A stretch of 64,000 nucleotides of DNA from an uncultured Paracoccaceae bacterium (GCA_947500005.1 CANMQJ010000011.1:62001-126000), one strand, 5' to 3'; counted from the stretch's first letter, positions 26,268 to 33,896 are shown. The notes: a model not told the origin generated them from the letters alone. Translations and numbers: made by a program.

Positions 26268-27449
26268 ATGTCGAGACTTCTTCTGCGCCTCACCCTCTCC
26301 ACCGTCGCGCTTTCGGCTGCAGCCGGAGCCGGCAGCGCCCAGACATCCTGCGGCACAAGCTATGAGATCCGTCCCGGCGACACGCTCTACCGCGTCTCCC
26401 AGCGCTGCGAGGTCGGGCTCACCCGCATCATGTCGCTGAACCCGAACATCGATCCGCGCAGTCTTTCGGTCGGGCAGGATATCCGGCTGACCGCGGGCGG
26501 CAGCGGCACCGGCACCGGCGATACCGGCAGCGACGGCACGCCCTCCGGTGAAACCTATCGCGTCAGCGAAGGCGATACCCTCTATTCCATCGCCCAAGCG
26601 GCCGGTGTCACGCTGTTCGAACTGCTCAACGAGAATGATGACGTGAACCCGGCTGCCCTTGCAATCGGGGAGCTGCTGGATATCCCGGACGCGGGCAGCA
26701 CCACGGCGGCCATCGACATCTCACCGCAGAGCGGGCCTCCGGGCAGCGAAATCGCACTCGATGCGCGCAACCTGCGACCCGATGATTTCGTGACGATCGG
26801 CGTTGGGCGTGCTGCCTCGGAATGGCGTGCGGTCGATACCGCGCAGGTGGCCGAGGACGGCGATTTGAGCACGCGCGTCTGGGTACCCGACTGGGCCGAT
26901 CCGGGGGCGCGGCTGATCTTCGTCGTCGATACCGACCGCGGCCTCACCCTGAAATCCGACCGGTTCTCGGTCGTCGCCCCCCGCGACGACGCCCCCGACG
27001 AGGATCGGATCACTCTTGAAGGGCGCGTCGGGTCAGGGGCCGAATGTGCAACGCTGACCACGTCCGACGGCGATGTCTGGTCGCTCACCAGCGGCGGGCG
27101 CAGCTTCACGCCAGGCGAACGGATAAGGGTTTCGGGACAGTCTGTCGAAAGCTCCTTCTGCCAGCAAGGCGTCGGAACGGTCGAGGTGACCTCGCTTTCA
27201 GAGATCGGCGGCGCCGATAGGAACAGGAATGCAGACCGCATGACTCTCGAAGGTCGAGTGCGCCAGGGGGTCGAGTGCATGGTGCTGGAAACGCGTGACG
27301 GCGATATCTGGTCGCTTACCAGCGACGATGTCCGCTTCACCGCCGGCGAATATGTCGAAGTCTCCGGCCAACGGGCCGACATGTCCTTTTGCCAGCAGGG
27401 CGTTGGCACGCTGAGCGTGGCCTCGATCGAGGAGGTTTCGCCCGGCTGA
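26268..27449 (+). CDS. Secreted protein with two LysM domains and two tandem C-terminal modules
   Basis: A 393-residue exported protein. The signal peptide ends near residue 24 (LSAAAGAGSAQ). LysM domains, which bind peptidoglycan or related glycans, lie at about 31-75 (YEIRPGDTLYRVSQ) and 96-140 (YRVSEGDTLYSIAQ), joined by a Gly/Thr/Ser linker. An immunoglobulin-like part follows (ISPQSGPPGSEIAL). The C-terminus has two copies of a roughly 75-residue module, each with a DGD(V/I)WSLTS core and ending SFCQQGVGT. No hydrolase motif is visible. AAAGGAC precedes the ATG. Likely a cell-envelope binding protein. Confidence 0.85.
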   Translation: MSRLLLRLTLSTVALSAAAGAGSAQTSCGTSYEIRPGDTLYRVSQRCEVGLTRIMSLNPNIDPRSLSVGQDIRLTAGGSGTGTGDTGSDGTPSGETYRVSEGDTLYSIAQAAGVTLFELLNENDDVNPAALAIGELLDIPDAGSTTAAIDISPQSGPPGSEIALDARNLRPDDFVTIGVGRAASEWRAVDTAQVAEDGDLSTRVWVPDWADPGARLIFVVDTDRGLTLKSDRFSVVAPRDDAPDEDRITLEGRVGSGAECATLTTSDGDVWSLTSGGRSFTPGERIRVSGQSVESSFCQQGVGTVEVTSLSEIGGADRNRNADRMTLEGRVRQGVECMVLETRDGDIWSLTSDDVRFTAGEYVEVSGQRADMSFCQQGVGTLSVASIEEVSPG

Positions 27450-27495
27450 AGCCCCGGCCTCCTGCCCCTTCCGTCAAGCCAAGGCGGAAGGGGGC

Positions 27496-27537
27496 GTTAG
27501 CGCAACCGGTTGCGCGAACATCCGGGTTTGCGCTAAC
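27496..27537 (+). promoter_or_regulatory. Operator-like palindromes upstream of gap
   Basis: A perfect 16-bp palindrome GCGCAACCGGTTGCGC (27500-27515) overlaps GTTAGCGCAAC (27496-27506). Twenty bases on, GTTTGCGCTAAC (27526-27537) is the near reverse complement of that element. The CpG-centred palindrome is the usual form of a LacI-family operator. In Rhodobacterales the LacI-type regulator CceR controls central carbon genes, so it is a reasonable but unproven candidate. Confidence 0.55.
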
Positions 27538-27625
27538 ACTCTCAAAATGCGTCGCTTTTTCGCTTTCTGCCAGCGTGCCGCAGGTCTATACGAACGCCGA
27601 TATCACTGTCTTCGGAGTTCCCCTC

Positions 27626-28627
27626 ATGTCCATCAAGGTTGGCATCAACGGTTTTGGCCGGATCGGCCGTTGCACCCTGTCCCATATCGCGGCCTCCGGG
27701 CGGGAAGATATCGAGGTGATCAAGGTGAACGCGACCGGCCCGCTGGAGACCGCCGCCCACCTGCTCAAGTACGACAGTGTCCACGGCCGCTTTCCGGGCC
27801 AGGTGACCATCGGCGACGGCACGATGAACCTCGGCCGGGGCGACATGCAGATGTTCTCGACCTATGACATGAACGAGTTGGACTGGGATGGCTGCGACGT
27901 CGTTCTGGAATGCACCGGCAAGTTCAACGACGGCCTCAAGGCCCGAACGCACCTGGATCGCGGCGCAAAGAAGGTCTTGCTCTCCGCTCCTGGCAAGAAC
28001 GTGGACAAGACAATCGTCTTCGGCGTTAACGATGACCAGTTGACCGCCGAGGACCGGATGATTTCCAACGGCTCCTGCACGACGAACTGCCTGGCCCCGA
28101 TGGCCAAGGTCCTGGATGAGGCGTTCGGGATCGAACACGGGCTGATGACCACGATTCACGCCTATACCGGCGATCAGCCGACGCTCGACCGCCGGCACAG
28201 CGACCTTTACCGCGCGCGTGCCGCGGCGATGGCCATCATCCCCACCACGACCGGTGCCGCCAAGGCCCTGGGGGAGGTTCTGCCCCGGCTCAAGGGACGG
28301 CTCGACGGCTCGGCCATGCGGGTGCCGACGCCCAATGTCTCGGCCGTCGACCTGACCTTCCGCGCGGCGCGCGACGTGACCGTCGAAGAGGTTAATGCCG
28401 TTATGAAAAAGGCTTCCGAGGGAGAGATGAATGGGGTGTTGGGGTATGAGCCGGCGCCGCTGGTCTCGGTGGACTTCAACCACACCTCGGAGAGCGCGAT
28501 CTTCGCGCCCGACCAGACCCGCGTGGTCGAGAACCGCATGGTCCGCGTGCTGGGCTGGTACGACAACGAATGGGGCTTCTCGGTGCGCATGGCGGATGTG
28601 GCCGTGGCCATGGGCCGGCTGGGCTGA
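27626..28627 (+). CDS. gap: Glyceraldehyde-3-phosphate dehydrogenase, type I
   Basis: NAD(P)-dependent glycolytic/gluconeogenic enzyme of 333 residues. The cofactor motif INGFGRIGR opens the protein, the catalytic cysteine lies in SNGSCTTNCLAP, and the signature HAYTGDQPTLD, TTTGAAKALGEVLP and WYDNEWGF are present. I took the ATG at 27626 (MSIKVGING); the frame is open further upstream without homology. Operator-like palindromes lie 90-130 bases before the start. A conserved 47-residue membrane protein follows. Confidence 0.95.
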   Translation: MSIKVGINGFGRIGRCTLSHIAASGREDIEVIKVNATGPLETAAHLLKYDSVHGRFPGQVTIGDGTMNLGRGDMQMFSTYDMNELDWDGCDVVLECTGKFNDGLKARTHLDRGAKKVLLSAPGKNVDKTIVFGVNDDQLTAEDRMISNGSCTTNCLAPMAKVLDEAFGIEHGLMTTIHAYTGDQPTLDRRHSDLYRARAAAMAIIPTTTGAAKALGEVLPRLKGRLDGSAMRVPTPNVSAVDLTFRAARDVTVEEVNAVMKKASEGEMNGVLGYEPAPLVSVDFNHTSESAIFAPDQTRVVENRMVRVLGWYDNEWGFSVRMADVAVAMGRLG

Positions 28628-28652
28628 CCCCACCCAAGCCCTTGAAATAAAA

Positions 28653-28679
28653 CGCCCGTTCAGGTTATCTGGGCGGGCG
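28653..28679. terminator. GC-rich hairpin between gap and the small membrane protein gene
   Basis: CGCCCG and CGGGCG form a 6-bp stem with a 15-base loop. On the plus strand no T tract follows, so reading through into the small gene is likely. On the minus strand the stem is followed by TTTTATTT, so it could stop leftward transcription coming past coaD. Confidence 0.35.
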
Positions 28680-28699
28680 CAATCATTCGGGGACAGGCC

Positions 28700-28843
28700 A
28701 TGACCAACAAGATCGCCCTCTGGCTGGGTGTCCTCCTCGTGGCGGCGCTTCTGGTCGATGTCTTGGTCTTCGGAGCCGAGCACCTGCTGTTTCTCGGCAA
28801 GGAACTGTTCGACCTGGTGGAATGGATGGCCTTCTGGCGCTGA
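28700..28843 (+). CDS. Small membrane protein downstream of gap (47 residues)
   Basis: A short protein with one membrane helix: MTNKIALWLGVLLVAALLVD begins it and EWMAFWR ends it. Very similar small proteins follow gap in many Rhodobacterales, which supports it as a real gene despite its size. It lies 72 bases after the gap stop in the same direction. GGGGACAGG precedes the ATG. Function unknown; a helper of membrane association or an assembly factor would be guesses. Confidence 0.8.
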   Translation: MTNKIALWLGVLLVAALLVDVLVFGAEHLLFLGKELFDLVEWMAFWR

Positions 28844-28882
28844 GCCGGATGTACAGGAGAAATCCGGCCTTTGTTCCGTTTT
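28844..28882 (+). terminator. Likely terminator of the gap transcript
   Basis: GCCGGAT / ATCCGGC form a 7-bp stem with an 11-base loop directly after the small protein's stop codon, followed by the T-rich stretch CTTTGTTCCGTTTT. The first TGTACA of the array described next lies in the loop side of the stem. Confidence 0.55.
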
Positions 28883-28919
28883 GTACAGGGCTCAGAGGGT
28901 CGATTGACCGTTTTGTACA
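28850..28919. repeat. Three TGTACA palindromes at exact 32-bp spacing
   Basis: TGTACA occurs at 28850, 28882 and 28914. The last two are part of an identical 12-mer CCGTTTTGTACA (28876-28887 and 28908-28919). A 32-bp spacing is three helical turns, which would put three binding sites on one face of the DNA. The array lies between the gap transcript and the coaD stop. Confidence 0.6.
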
Positions 28920-28967
28920 AACCCGGAACCGGGCGGGACGCCGCGCCCGGCACCGCGCCCGGCCCCG

Positions 28968-29471
28968 TCAATCCCGGTGCGCACCCAGCCGTTCGATCAG
29001 CGCGGTGTTGACCGGCGGGGTCACGAATTTCGACACGTCGCCATGCAGCCGCGCGATCTCCTTGACCAGTTTCGAGGCGATCGCCTGGTGGCGCGCCTCG
29101 GCCATGAGAAAGACGGTCTCGATGGAATCGTCGAGCGCACGGTTCATGCCGACCATCTGGAACTCGTATTCGAAATCGGCGACCGCGCGCAGGCCGCGCA
29201 CGATGATCTGCGCGCCCACGTCATGGGCGCAGTCGATCAGCAGGTTCTCGAAGGGATGGGCGACGATCTCGGTCCCGGTCTGCTCGGACAGCGAAGCGCA
29301 TTCCTGCTCGATCATCGAGACCCGCTCCTCGAGCGAGAAGAGAGGCCCCTTGTCGCGGTTGATCGCGACCCCGATCACCAGCTTGTCCACCAGCGCCGAG
29401 GCCCGGCGGATGATGTCGATATGTCCCAGGGTGATGGGATCGAACGTCCCCGGATACAAACCCACCCGCAT
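28968..29471 (-). CDS. coaD: Phosphopantetheine adenylyltransferase
   Basis: Penultimate step of coenzyme A synthesis: ATP plus 4'-phosphopantetheine to dephospho-CoA. 167 residues with the nucleotidyltransferase motif YPGTFDPITLGHIDII, the GVAINRDKGPLFSLEERV segment, IVRGLRAVADFEYEFQM and a C-terminal IARLHGDVSKFVTPPV. AGGAGG lies close before the ATG. It stands alone on the minus strand with an AT-richer island to its right. Confidence 0.95.
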   Translation of the reverse strand: MRVGLYPGTFDPITLGHIDIIRRASALVDKLVIGVAINRDKGPLFSLEERVSMIEQECASLSEQTGTEIVAHPFENLLIDCAHDVGAQIIVRGLRAVADFEYEFQMVGMNRALDDSIETVFLMAEARHQAIASKLVKEIARLHGDVSKFVTPPVNTALIERLGAHRD

Positions 29472-29562
29472 GGCAGCCTCCTGCGCAACAATGTTTCTGC
29501 GTTAGCAAACATATTCGCACGGCGGGCGCAAGGGTGGTGGGGGTTGAAGAGGTGGTTGGGTT

Positions 29563-29602
29563 GGGAGGGTGTTGCGGATGGGAGGGTGTTGCGGATGGGA
29601 GG
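29563..29602 (+). repeat. 17-bp tandem repeat, 2.4 copies
   Basis: GGGAGGGTGTTGCGGAT occurs at 29563-29579 and again at 29580-29596, with a third partial copy GGGAGG at 29597-29602. It lies in the gap between coaD and the SieB-like gene. Confidence 0.85.
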
Positions 29603-29702
29603 AAGGGTGTCGCGCTGCAAGTGACAGCATCGAGTCCACTTTGACTTGCACTCCAACATTGGTAAAAGTCTATTTTCAGCTTAGCTTGGAAACCGCAAGA
29701 TT

Positions 29703-29726
29703 GCGTCAAGTTTTGACACGCTTTTT
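29703..29726 (+). terminator. Hairpin with T tract upstream of the SieB-like gene
   Basis: GCGTCAA and TTGACaCGC (one bulged A) form a stem with a short loop, followed by TTTTT. It resembles a Rho-independent terminator for rightward transcription, 55 bases before the SieB-like start codon. It would insulate that gene from upstream transcription, or act as an attenuator. Confidence 0.4.
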
Positions 29727-29780
29727 GGGTCCTCAAACATCCAAGATCGGAAGCACAGAGCAGCCTCTGAGGGGATTTTC

Positions 29781-30365
29781 ATGGAGTTCATCACTCACTT
29801 TTTTCAGGCATTAAAATCACCAAGAACGGCACTGGTGTTGGTGTTGTTTACTGGTGCACTCTTGTTTGTCCCACTTGACCAGTTGGGACTAGAACAGCCC
29901 CAGTTTACTACCGAATACCAGACCCAAATCTTGCTGGTGTTCCTGTTGGCCTCGGCAATCCTCATCTTGGAGATACTAACTTGGACGGCTTTGAAATTTC
30001 GTGCACCCTTCCAAAAACGCGCAAGAAAGAAAGCTTATAAAAAGGCTATTGAAAAGACATTTTATTCTTTGAACCTTGACGAACTTTGCGTGCTTTGGGC
30101 AATGACCCAAAATGGCACGAAATCTATCAAGGGTGACTACAACAACCATGTAATGGTCTCACTCAGACAAAAGAATGCCCTAGGCTTGATACCAGGTGTT
30201 CAGAACCTAAACGAAGCGCACCACTACATGCCCGACGCTCTTTATGACCTTGTGGCGAAGCATGGTTACGAGCGCATGCCGAAAGATTTTAGGGAATCTG
30301 TACGGTTTGAGGATGAGGTCCGAGAGATTGTACACCGATCTACAGATTGGCGCACCTGGAGCTAA
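29781..30365 (+). CDS. SieB-like superinfection exclusion protein (membrane)
   Basis: A 194-residue membrane protein resembling the superinfection exclusion protein B family. After LKSPRTALV comes a helix (LVLVLFTGALLFVPLDQLGL, residues 15-35), then a short periplasmic stretch and a second helix (QILLVFLLASAILILEILTW, 48-67), a very basic KRARKKAYKKAIEK segment and a cytoplasmic domain. This is the layout of SieB proteins, which abort infection by other phages. The match rests on architecture and recalled family character, not a database search. The gene is clearly AT-richer than its neighbours (many AAA, TTT and ATT codons), pointing to horizontal acquisition. GAGGGG precedes the ATG. No other phage gene is adjacent. 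Confidence 0.6.
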   Translation: MEFITHFFQALKSPRTALVLVLFTGALLFVPLDQLGLEQPQFTTEYQTQILLVFLLASAILILEILTWTALKFRAPFQKRARKKAYKKAIEKTFYSLNLDELCVLWAMTQNGTKSIKGDYNNHVMVSLRQKNALGLIPGVQNLNEAHHYMPDALYDLVAKHGYERMPKDFRESVRFEDEVREIVHRSTDWRTWS

Positions 30366-30738
30366 CTGTGTTCTGCTTGCTAGCTTCGTCGCAACCTTTG
30401 CGAAAGTCAATTGGTTCGAAATGCAAGCTAGGAACGAAATATAACGAGCGGAACCACCCAACCTTGACGCCCCCGTGACAGGGCCGTGACGGCCTCAACG
30501 TCTCTAGGGCGGCGCGTCGGTGAAATCACCGAAGGCAACGACTCGCACAATGTCTTTTCCAGTAGCACAGAAACGCGCGCCTTGAGGATAAGATCGTCCA
30601 GGACGACGCGCTCCTGTGCTATGGGATCGGGCCGTTTGGGATTTACCCGGAGACCGGCGCGATAGGTTTGCCGTGACAGTGGCATGGGGGCCCGGTTCGT
30701 GTATTCTGCGGTCAGGACAGCTGCGGGGGCATCGCGAC
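30366..30738. other. Non-coding stretch at the right edge of the island
   Basis: 373 bases with no gene I can support. Composition returns from AT-rich to GC-rich around 30440. Short open frames occur on the minus strand (for example 30428-30685) but have no recognisable domain, and their codon use is irregular, so they may be remnants of genes lost when the island inserted. No integrase, tRNA or clear attachment repeat was seen. Confidence 0.4.
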
Positions 30739-31776
30739 GTGACGCATTGGCATAAACCGGCGGAGAATTTCGTGCGCCTCGGAACCTCGCTCGAGACCGA
30801 GTTCCATCGGCTTGACAGCACGCTCACCCCGGCCGGGCAGTTCTTTGTCTGCAATGCCGGCGACAGCGTGGCGGTCGATCCGGCGCTTTATCGGTTGAAG
30901 ATCAAGGGGGATGCGGTCGAGCGGGTCGTCACGCTGGGCCTGAAGGACCTGGAGGCCCTGCCGCAGCACACGGTCCCCGCCTTCCTGGAATGCGCGGGCA
31001 ACCAGCGGACCCTGTTCGAGAAGGTCGACGGCATCTCGATCTCGCGCGACAGCCAGGGCGATGACGTGAAGTGGACGCTTGGCGGTGTCGGGATGGCCGA
31101 GTGGTCGGGGCCCCGGTTGTCGGACGTGCTGGATCTGGCGGGGGTGCGGCCCGAGGCGGAATGGGTCGCGCCGATGGGGCTGGACGTGCTGAACCCCGAA
31201 TGCGACATCGAGATCCCGATGCCGATCGACAAGGCGCTGGCGCCCGATACGCTGGTCGGGCTGCGAATGAACGGCGAGGCCCTGCCCGTCGATCACGGCG
31301 CCCCGGCCCGGATGATCGTGCCCGGCTGGGTCGGCACCTACTGGGTCAAGTGGGTCGGATGGATCACCGTCTCGGCGCGCGAGATCCGGAACTACCGGAC
31401 CGACGAATATTACGTGCTCGACGGCGAGACGGTCACCGAGCAGAACATCAAGTCGTCGCTCTGCCTGCCCTTTCCGGCGCGCCTGACGCGCGGCCGGCAT
31501 CGCATCGCGGGTTTCGCCCGAAGCCCCGGTCACCCGGTCGAACGCGTCGAATGGTCCGTCGATGGCGGGCCGTGGTCCGAGGCGGAGCTTCTTTCCGAAG
31601 CGACCCGGTGGGGATGGGTGCGCTTCGCCTTCGACTGGACGGCCGAGCCTGGGGCGCACAGGATCCGCACGCGCGCCCGGGACGCGGCGGGGCGGACCCA
31701 GCCGGACAGGGTCGAGATGAATCCCGGCAGCCTGCTCTACAACGCGGTCATCCCGCACCCGGTCACGGTGGACTGA
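30739..31776 (+). CDS. Sulfite oxidase-family molybdopterin enzyme
   Basis: A 345-residue protein of the sulfite oxidase family. The molybdenum-binding cysteine is Cys85 in FLECAGNQR, followed by GGVGMAEWSGPRLSDVLDLAG, the HGAPARMIVPGWVGTYWVKW core and a C-terminal dimerisation domain (RGRHRIAGFARSPGHPVERV). No twin-arginine signal peptide and no heme domain or cytochrome partner gene are present, so a cytoplasmic location or a different substrate is possible. I chose the GTG at 30739 (THWHKPAENF follows); the frame is open to 30616 but unlike the family. Confidence 0.87.
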   Translation: MTHWHKPAENFVRLGTSLETEFHRLDSTLTPAGQFFVCNAGDSVAVDPALYRLKIKGDAVERVVTLGLKDLEALPQHTVPAFLECAGNQRTLFEKVDGISISRDSQGDDVKWTLGGVGMAEWSGPRLSDVLDLAGVRPEAEWVAPMGLDVLNPECDIEIPMPIDKALAPDTLVGLRMNGEALPVDHGAPARMIVPGWVGTYWVKWVGWITVSAREIRNYRTDEYYVLDGETVTEQNIKSSLCLPFPARLTRGRHRIAGFARSPGHPVERVEWSVDGGPWSEAELLSEATRWGWVRFAFDWTAEPGAHRIRTRARDAAGRTQPDRVEMNPGSLLYNAVIPHPVTVD

Positions 31777-31822
31777 CCGGGCGGGGCCTTTTGCGGGTCG
31801 GCTTGCCGGCCAGCCGACCGGA

Positions 31823-32362
31823 TCAGTCGGGATGAATGTCCCGCGGCGTGCATCCGGCATCGAGGACCACGGCGAGCCAGTTCACGTCGGCGGTGCGCCC
31901 ATTCGCGGCGAGCCATTTCTCTTGCAGGCGATAGGCCGGGAGTTCCTGCGCAGCCGGGCAGTACCAGTGATGGGGAGCCTGTCTGTGGTGGACGAGTTCG
32001 TGGAGCAGAACGCTCACATCCTCGGGGTCGTCGGGAGACCAGGGGCGAACGAGCAGGATTTCGGACCGGTCCGGGTCGTAGATACCACGAAGCCTTCCAC
32101 GCTGGAAACTTGCCGTGCCGGCCTGTCTTGCCGCGGCTTGCCAGGGGCTTACGAGCCGGATGCGCGGCAAGGCATCGCGCCGCGGCGCGATCTGCTGAGT
32201 ATCGAGCCAGTCTTCGAGGAGGGACAGGAGTGTGGGCATGTCCGTGGCGTCTCGCCATTCGGTCGCACTCTCGGGGGGTAGCGGGGTGTCGGCGGGCTGA
32301 GCTGGGAGACACAAGAGGATGAAGGCCGCGGCGAGTGCCGCGACAGGATGGGTACGGGGCAT
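31823..32362 (-). CDS. DUF6647 exported protein with HExxH motif
   Basis: A 179-residue exported protein. A signal peptide ends near residue 23 (FILLCLPAQPAD). The mature part has HELVH at residues 121-125 (LLHELVHHRQAPHHWYC) and a further Glu at 140, a zinc-metallopeptidase-like arrangement. It fits DUF6647 as I recall that family. Peptidase activity is not shown. GGAGGG lies just before the ATG at 32362; the frame continues upstream without homology. It is divergent from a LysR regulator. Confidence 0.72.
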   Translation of the reverse strand: MPRTHPVAALAAAFILLCLPAQPADTPLPPESATEWRDATDMPTLLSLLEDWLDTQQIAPRRDALPRIRLVSPWQAAARQAGTASFQRGRLRGIYDPDRSEILLVRPWSPDDPEDVSVLLHELVHHRQAPHHWYCPAAQELPAYRLQEKWLAANGRTADVNWLAVVLDAGCTPRDIHPD

Positions 32363-32472
32363 GGCGCCCTCCGGTGTGATTTTGAGATTTGGCGTCCCGA
32401 TGTTACGATGACCTGGCGACAGCTCCGAATGATCGCTTTTCAAGCACACCTGAGTTCAGTTCAGGAGGAGAG

Positions 32473-33384
32473 ATGGCACGCAAGCTTCCGCCCTTTGCCG
32501 CCGTTCGGGCGTTCGAGGCGACCGCGCGGCACATGTCGGTCAAGGCCGCGGCAGACGAGCTTTGCCTCACGGCTTCGGCGGTCAGCCACCAGATCAAGTC
32601 CCTGGAGGAGTTTCTGGATACCCGGCTGTTCGAACGGTCGGGCAACCGGATCGCCCTGACGCTTACGGGAGAGACCTATGCCGGAAAACTGACCTATTTG
32701 CTGGACGGCATGCTGGAGGAGACGGAAGCGGTGCGGGGAGCCCGGCCCGTTCTCAGAGTTCTGTCGACGCCGGGATTTGCCGCACGCTGGCTGGTGCCGC
32801 GCCTGCCGGGTTTCGGCTTCGCACAGGATATTCGGTTGCGCGTATCGAACGGCGCCCCGTCACTCGATTTCGCAACGAACGACGCGGACGTGGTCATACA
32901 GTGGTCGGACCGCCCCATGCCGGGACTGTTGGTCGAGCCGTTGATGGCCTCTGCGCGCTATCCCGTCATCTCGCCCGCCCTGAAGCTGCGCGAGGGTGTG
33001 GAGCGGCCCGAGGATCTCTTGCGTCTGACCCTTTTCTACGACGAAACCAACGATGCCTGGCCTGACTGGTTCGCCGAAGCGGGGCTTGCTGATGCCAGCC
33101 TGCCGCCGGGGCCGACCTATCCGAACTGCGAATTGTCCACCACGATGGTCGAGCAGCACCAGGGCGTTTCGCTTGCCTATGACGCCGTGGTGCGCGGAAC
33201 GCTGGCCTCGGGCCGCCTTGTCCGCCTGTTCGACATCTCGACGCGCCCCGTGTCGATCTATGCGGTTGCCTGCCCGGCCTCTCGCGCTGACGATCCGCAG
33301 ATCGCCGCATTCAGGAGCTGGCTGCGCGCCGAGGCGGATGCAGAGGGTGTGCTGCCTTCGGATTATCGTCCGGCGGCGGAGTGA
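32473..33384 (+). CDS. LysR-family regulator (GcvA-like)
   Basis: A 303-residue LysR regulator. The N-terminal winged helix-turn-helix reads LPPFAAVRAFEATARHMSVK then AAADELCLTASAVSHQIKSL, typical of the GcvA subgroup. The effector domain follows (LRVLSTPGFAARWLVPRLPG). An excellent AGGAGGAG site precedes the ATG. Divergent transcription from the DUF6647 gene makes that gene a candidate target; GcvA itself controls glycine cleavage, so the real target may be elsewhere. Confidence 0.88.
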   Translation: MARKLPPFAAVRAFEATARHMSVKAAADELCLTASAVSHQIKSLEEFLDTRLFERSGNRIALTLTGETYAGKLTYLLDGMLEETEAVRGARPVLRVLSTPGFAARWLVPRLPGFGFAQDIRLRVSNGAPSLDFATNDADVVIQWSDRPMPGLLVEPLMASARYPVISPALKLREGVERPEDLLRLTLFYDETNDAWPDWFAEAGLADASLPPGPTYPNCELSTTMVEQHQGVSLAYDAVVRGTLASGRLVRLFDISTRPVSIYAVACPASRADDPQIAAFRSWLRAEADAEGVLPSDYRPAAE

Positions 33385-33399
33385 CTATTCGCGGCGCGA

Positions 33400-33837
33400 T
33401 CAGAACCCCTTGATCATCCCCTCGAGCGCGTCCTTTTCCATCGCAAGCTCGGTCAGCTGCGCCTTGACCGCGTCGCCGAGGGTGACGATGCCGACAAGCT
33501 GCCCCTCCTCGACCACGGGCATGTGGCGAAAGCGGCCTTCGGTCATGCGGGTCAGCACCTCTTCGACCTTCATCTGGCGGGTGCAGGTGACGAGGTCTCG
33601 GGTCATGTATTCGCTGACGGGCTTGTTCAGGCAGGCACCGCCGCTGGCGGCAAGCTCGCGCACGATGTCGCGTTCGGAGAGGATGCCCGTGGCGCTTTTG
33701 CCGTCGTCGTCGGAGATCACCACGGTCCCGATCCGCTTCTCGGCCAGCAGGCTGGCCGCCTCGGCAACGGTGGCCGAGGAGGCGACCGTGACCACGCCAC
33801 CGGCAGCCTTGGATTTGAGAATGGCCTGGACGAGCAT
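33400..33837 (-). CDS. CBS-domain protein
   Basis: A 145-residue protein of two CBS domains, about residues 8-65 (GVVTVASSATVAEAASLLAE, GTVVISDDDGKSATGILSER) and 75-135 (EYMTRDLVTCTRQMKVEEVL, RFRHMPVVEEGQLVGIVTLG). Such stand-alone pairs bind adenine nucleotides and act as energy or stress sensors. GGAGG precedes the ATG at 33837. It lies 60 bases from the LysR gene to its right, both on the minus strand. Confidence 0.9.
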   Translation of the reverse strand: MLVQAILKSKAAGGVVTVASSATVAEAASLLAEKRIGTVVISDDDGKSATGILSERDIVRELAASGGACLNKPVSEYMTRDLVTCTRQMKVEEVLTRMTEGRFRHMPVVEEGQLVGIVTLGDAVKAQLTELAMEKDALEGMIKGF

Positions 33838-33896
33838 GTGCGATCCTCCGCAAGAATGGTTCTCATTACAAAGCGTTGCCGCAATGGGGCCTTCTG

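Larger units (their letters stand above)
29472..29780. other. Non-coding stretch at the left edge of an AT-richer island
   Basis: 309 bases without a supported gene. It holds a G-rich segment with a 17-bp tandem repeat (29563-29602), then AT-richer sequence up to the SieB-like gene. A hairpin with a T tract lies at 29703-29726. No clear promoter hexamers at 17-bp spacing were found for the downstream gene, though TTGCAC-17-TCTATT is a weak candidate. Confidence 0.5.

Noticed and set aside
28928..28967. GC-rich short repeats near the coaD stop as a CRISPR or array
   Set aside because: They are short low-complexity GGC/CCG runs without spacers of regular length.
30428..30685. 85-codon minus-strand open frame next to the island
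   Set aside because: No ribosome site, no recognisable domain; could at most be a gene remnant.
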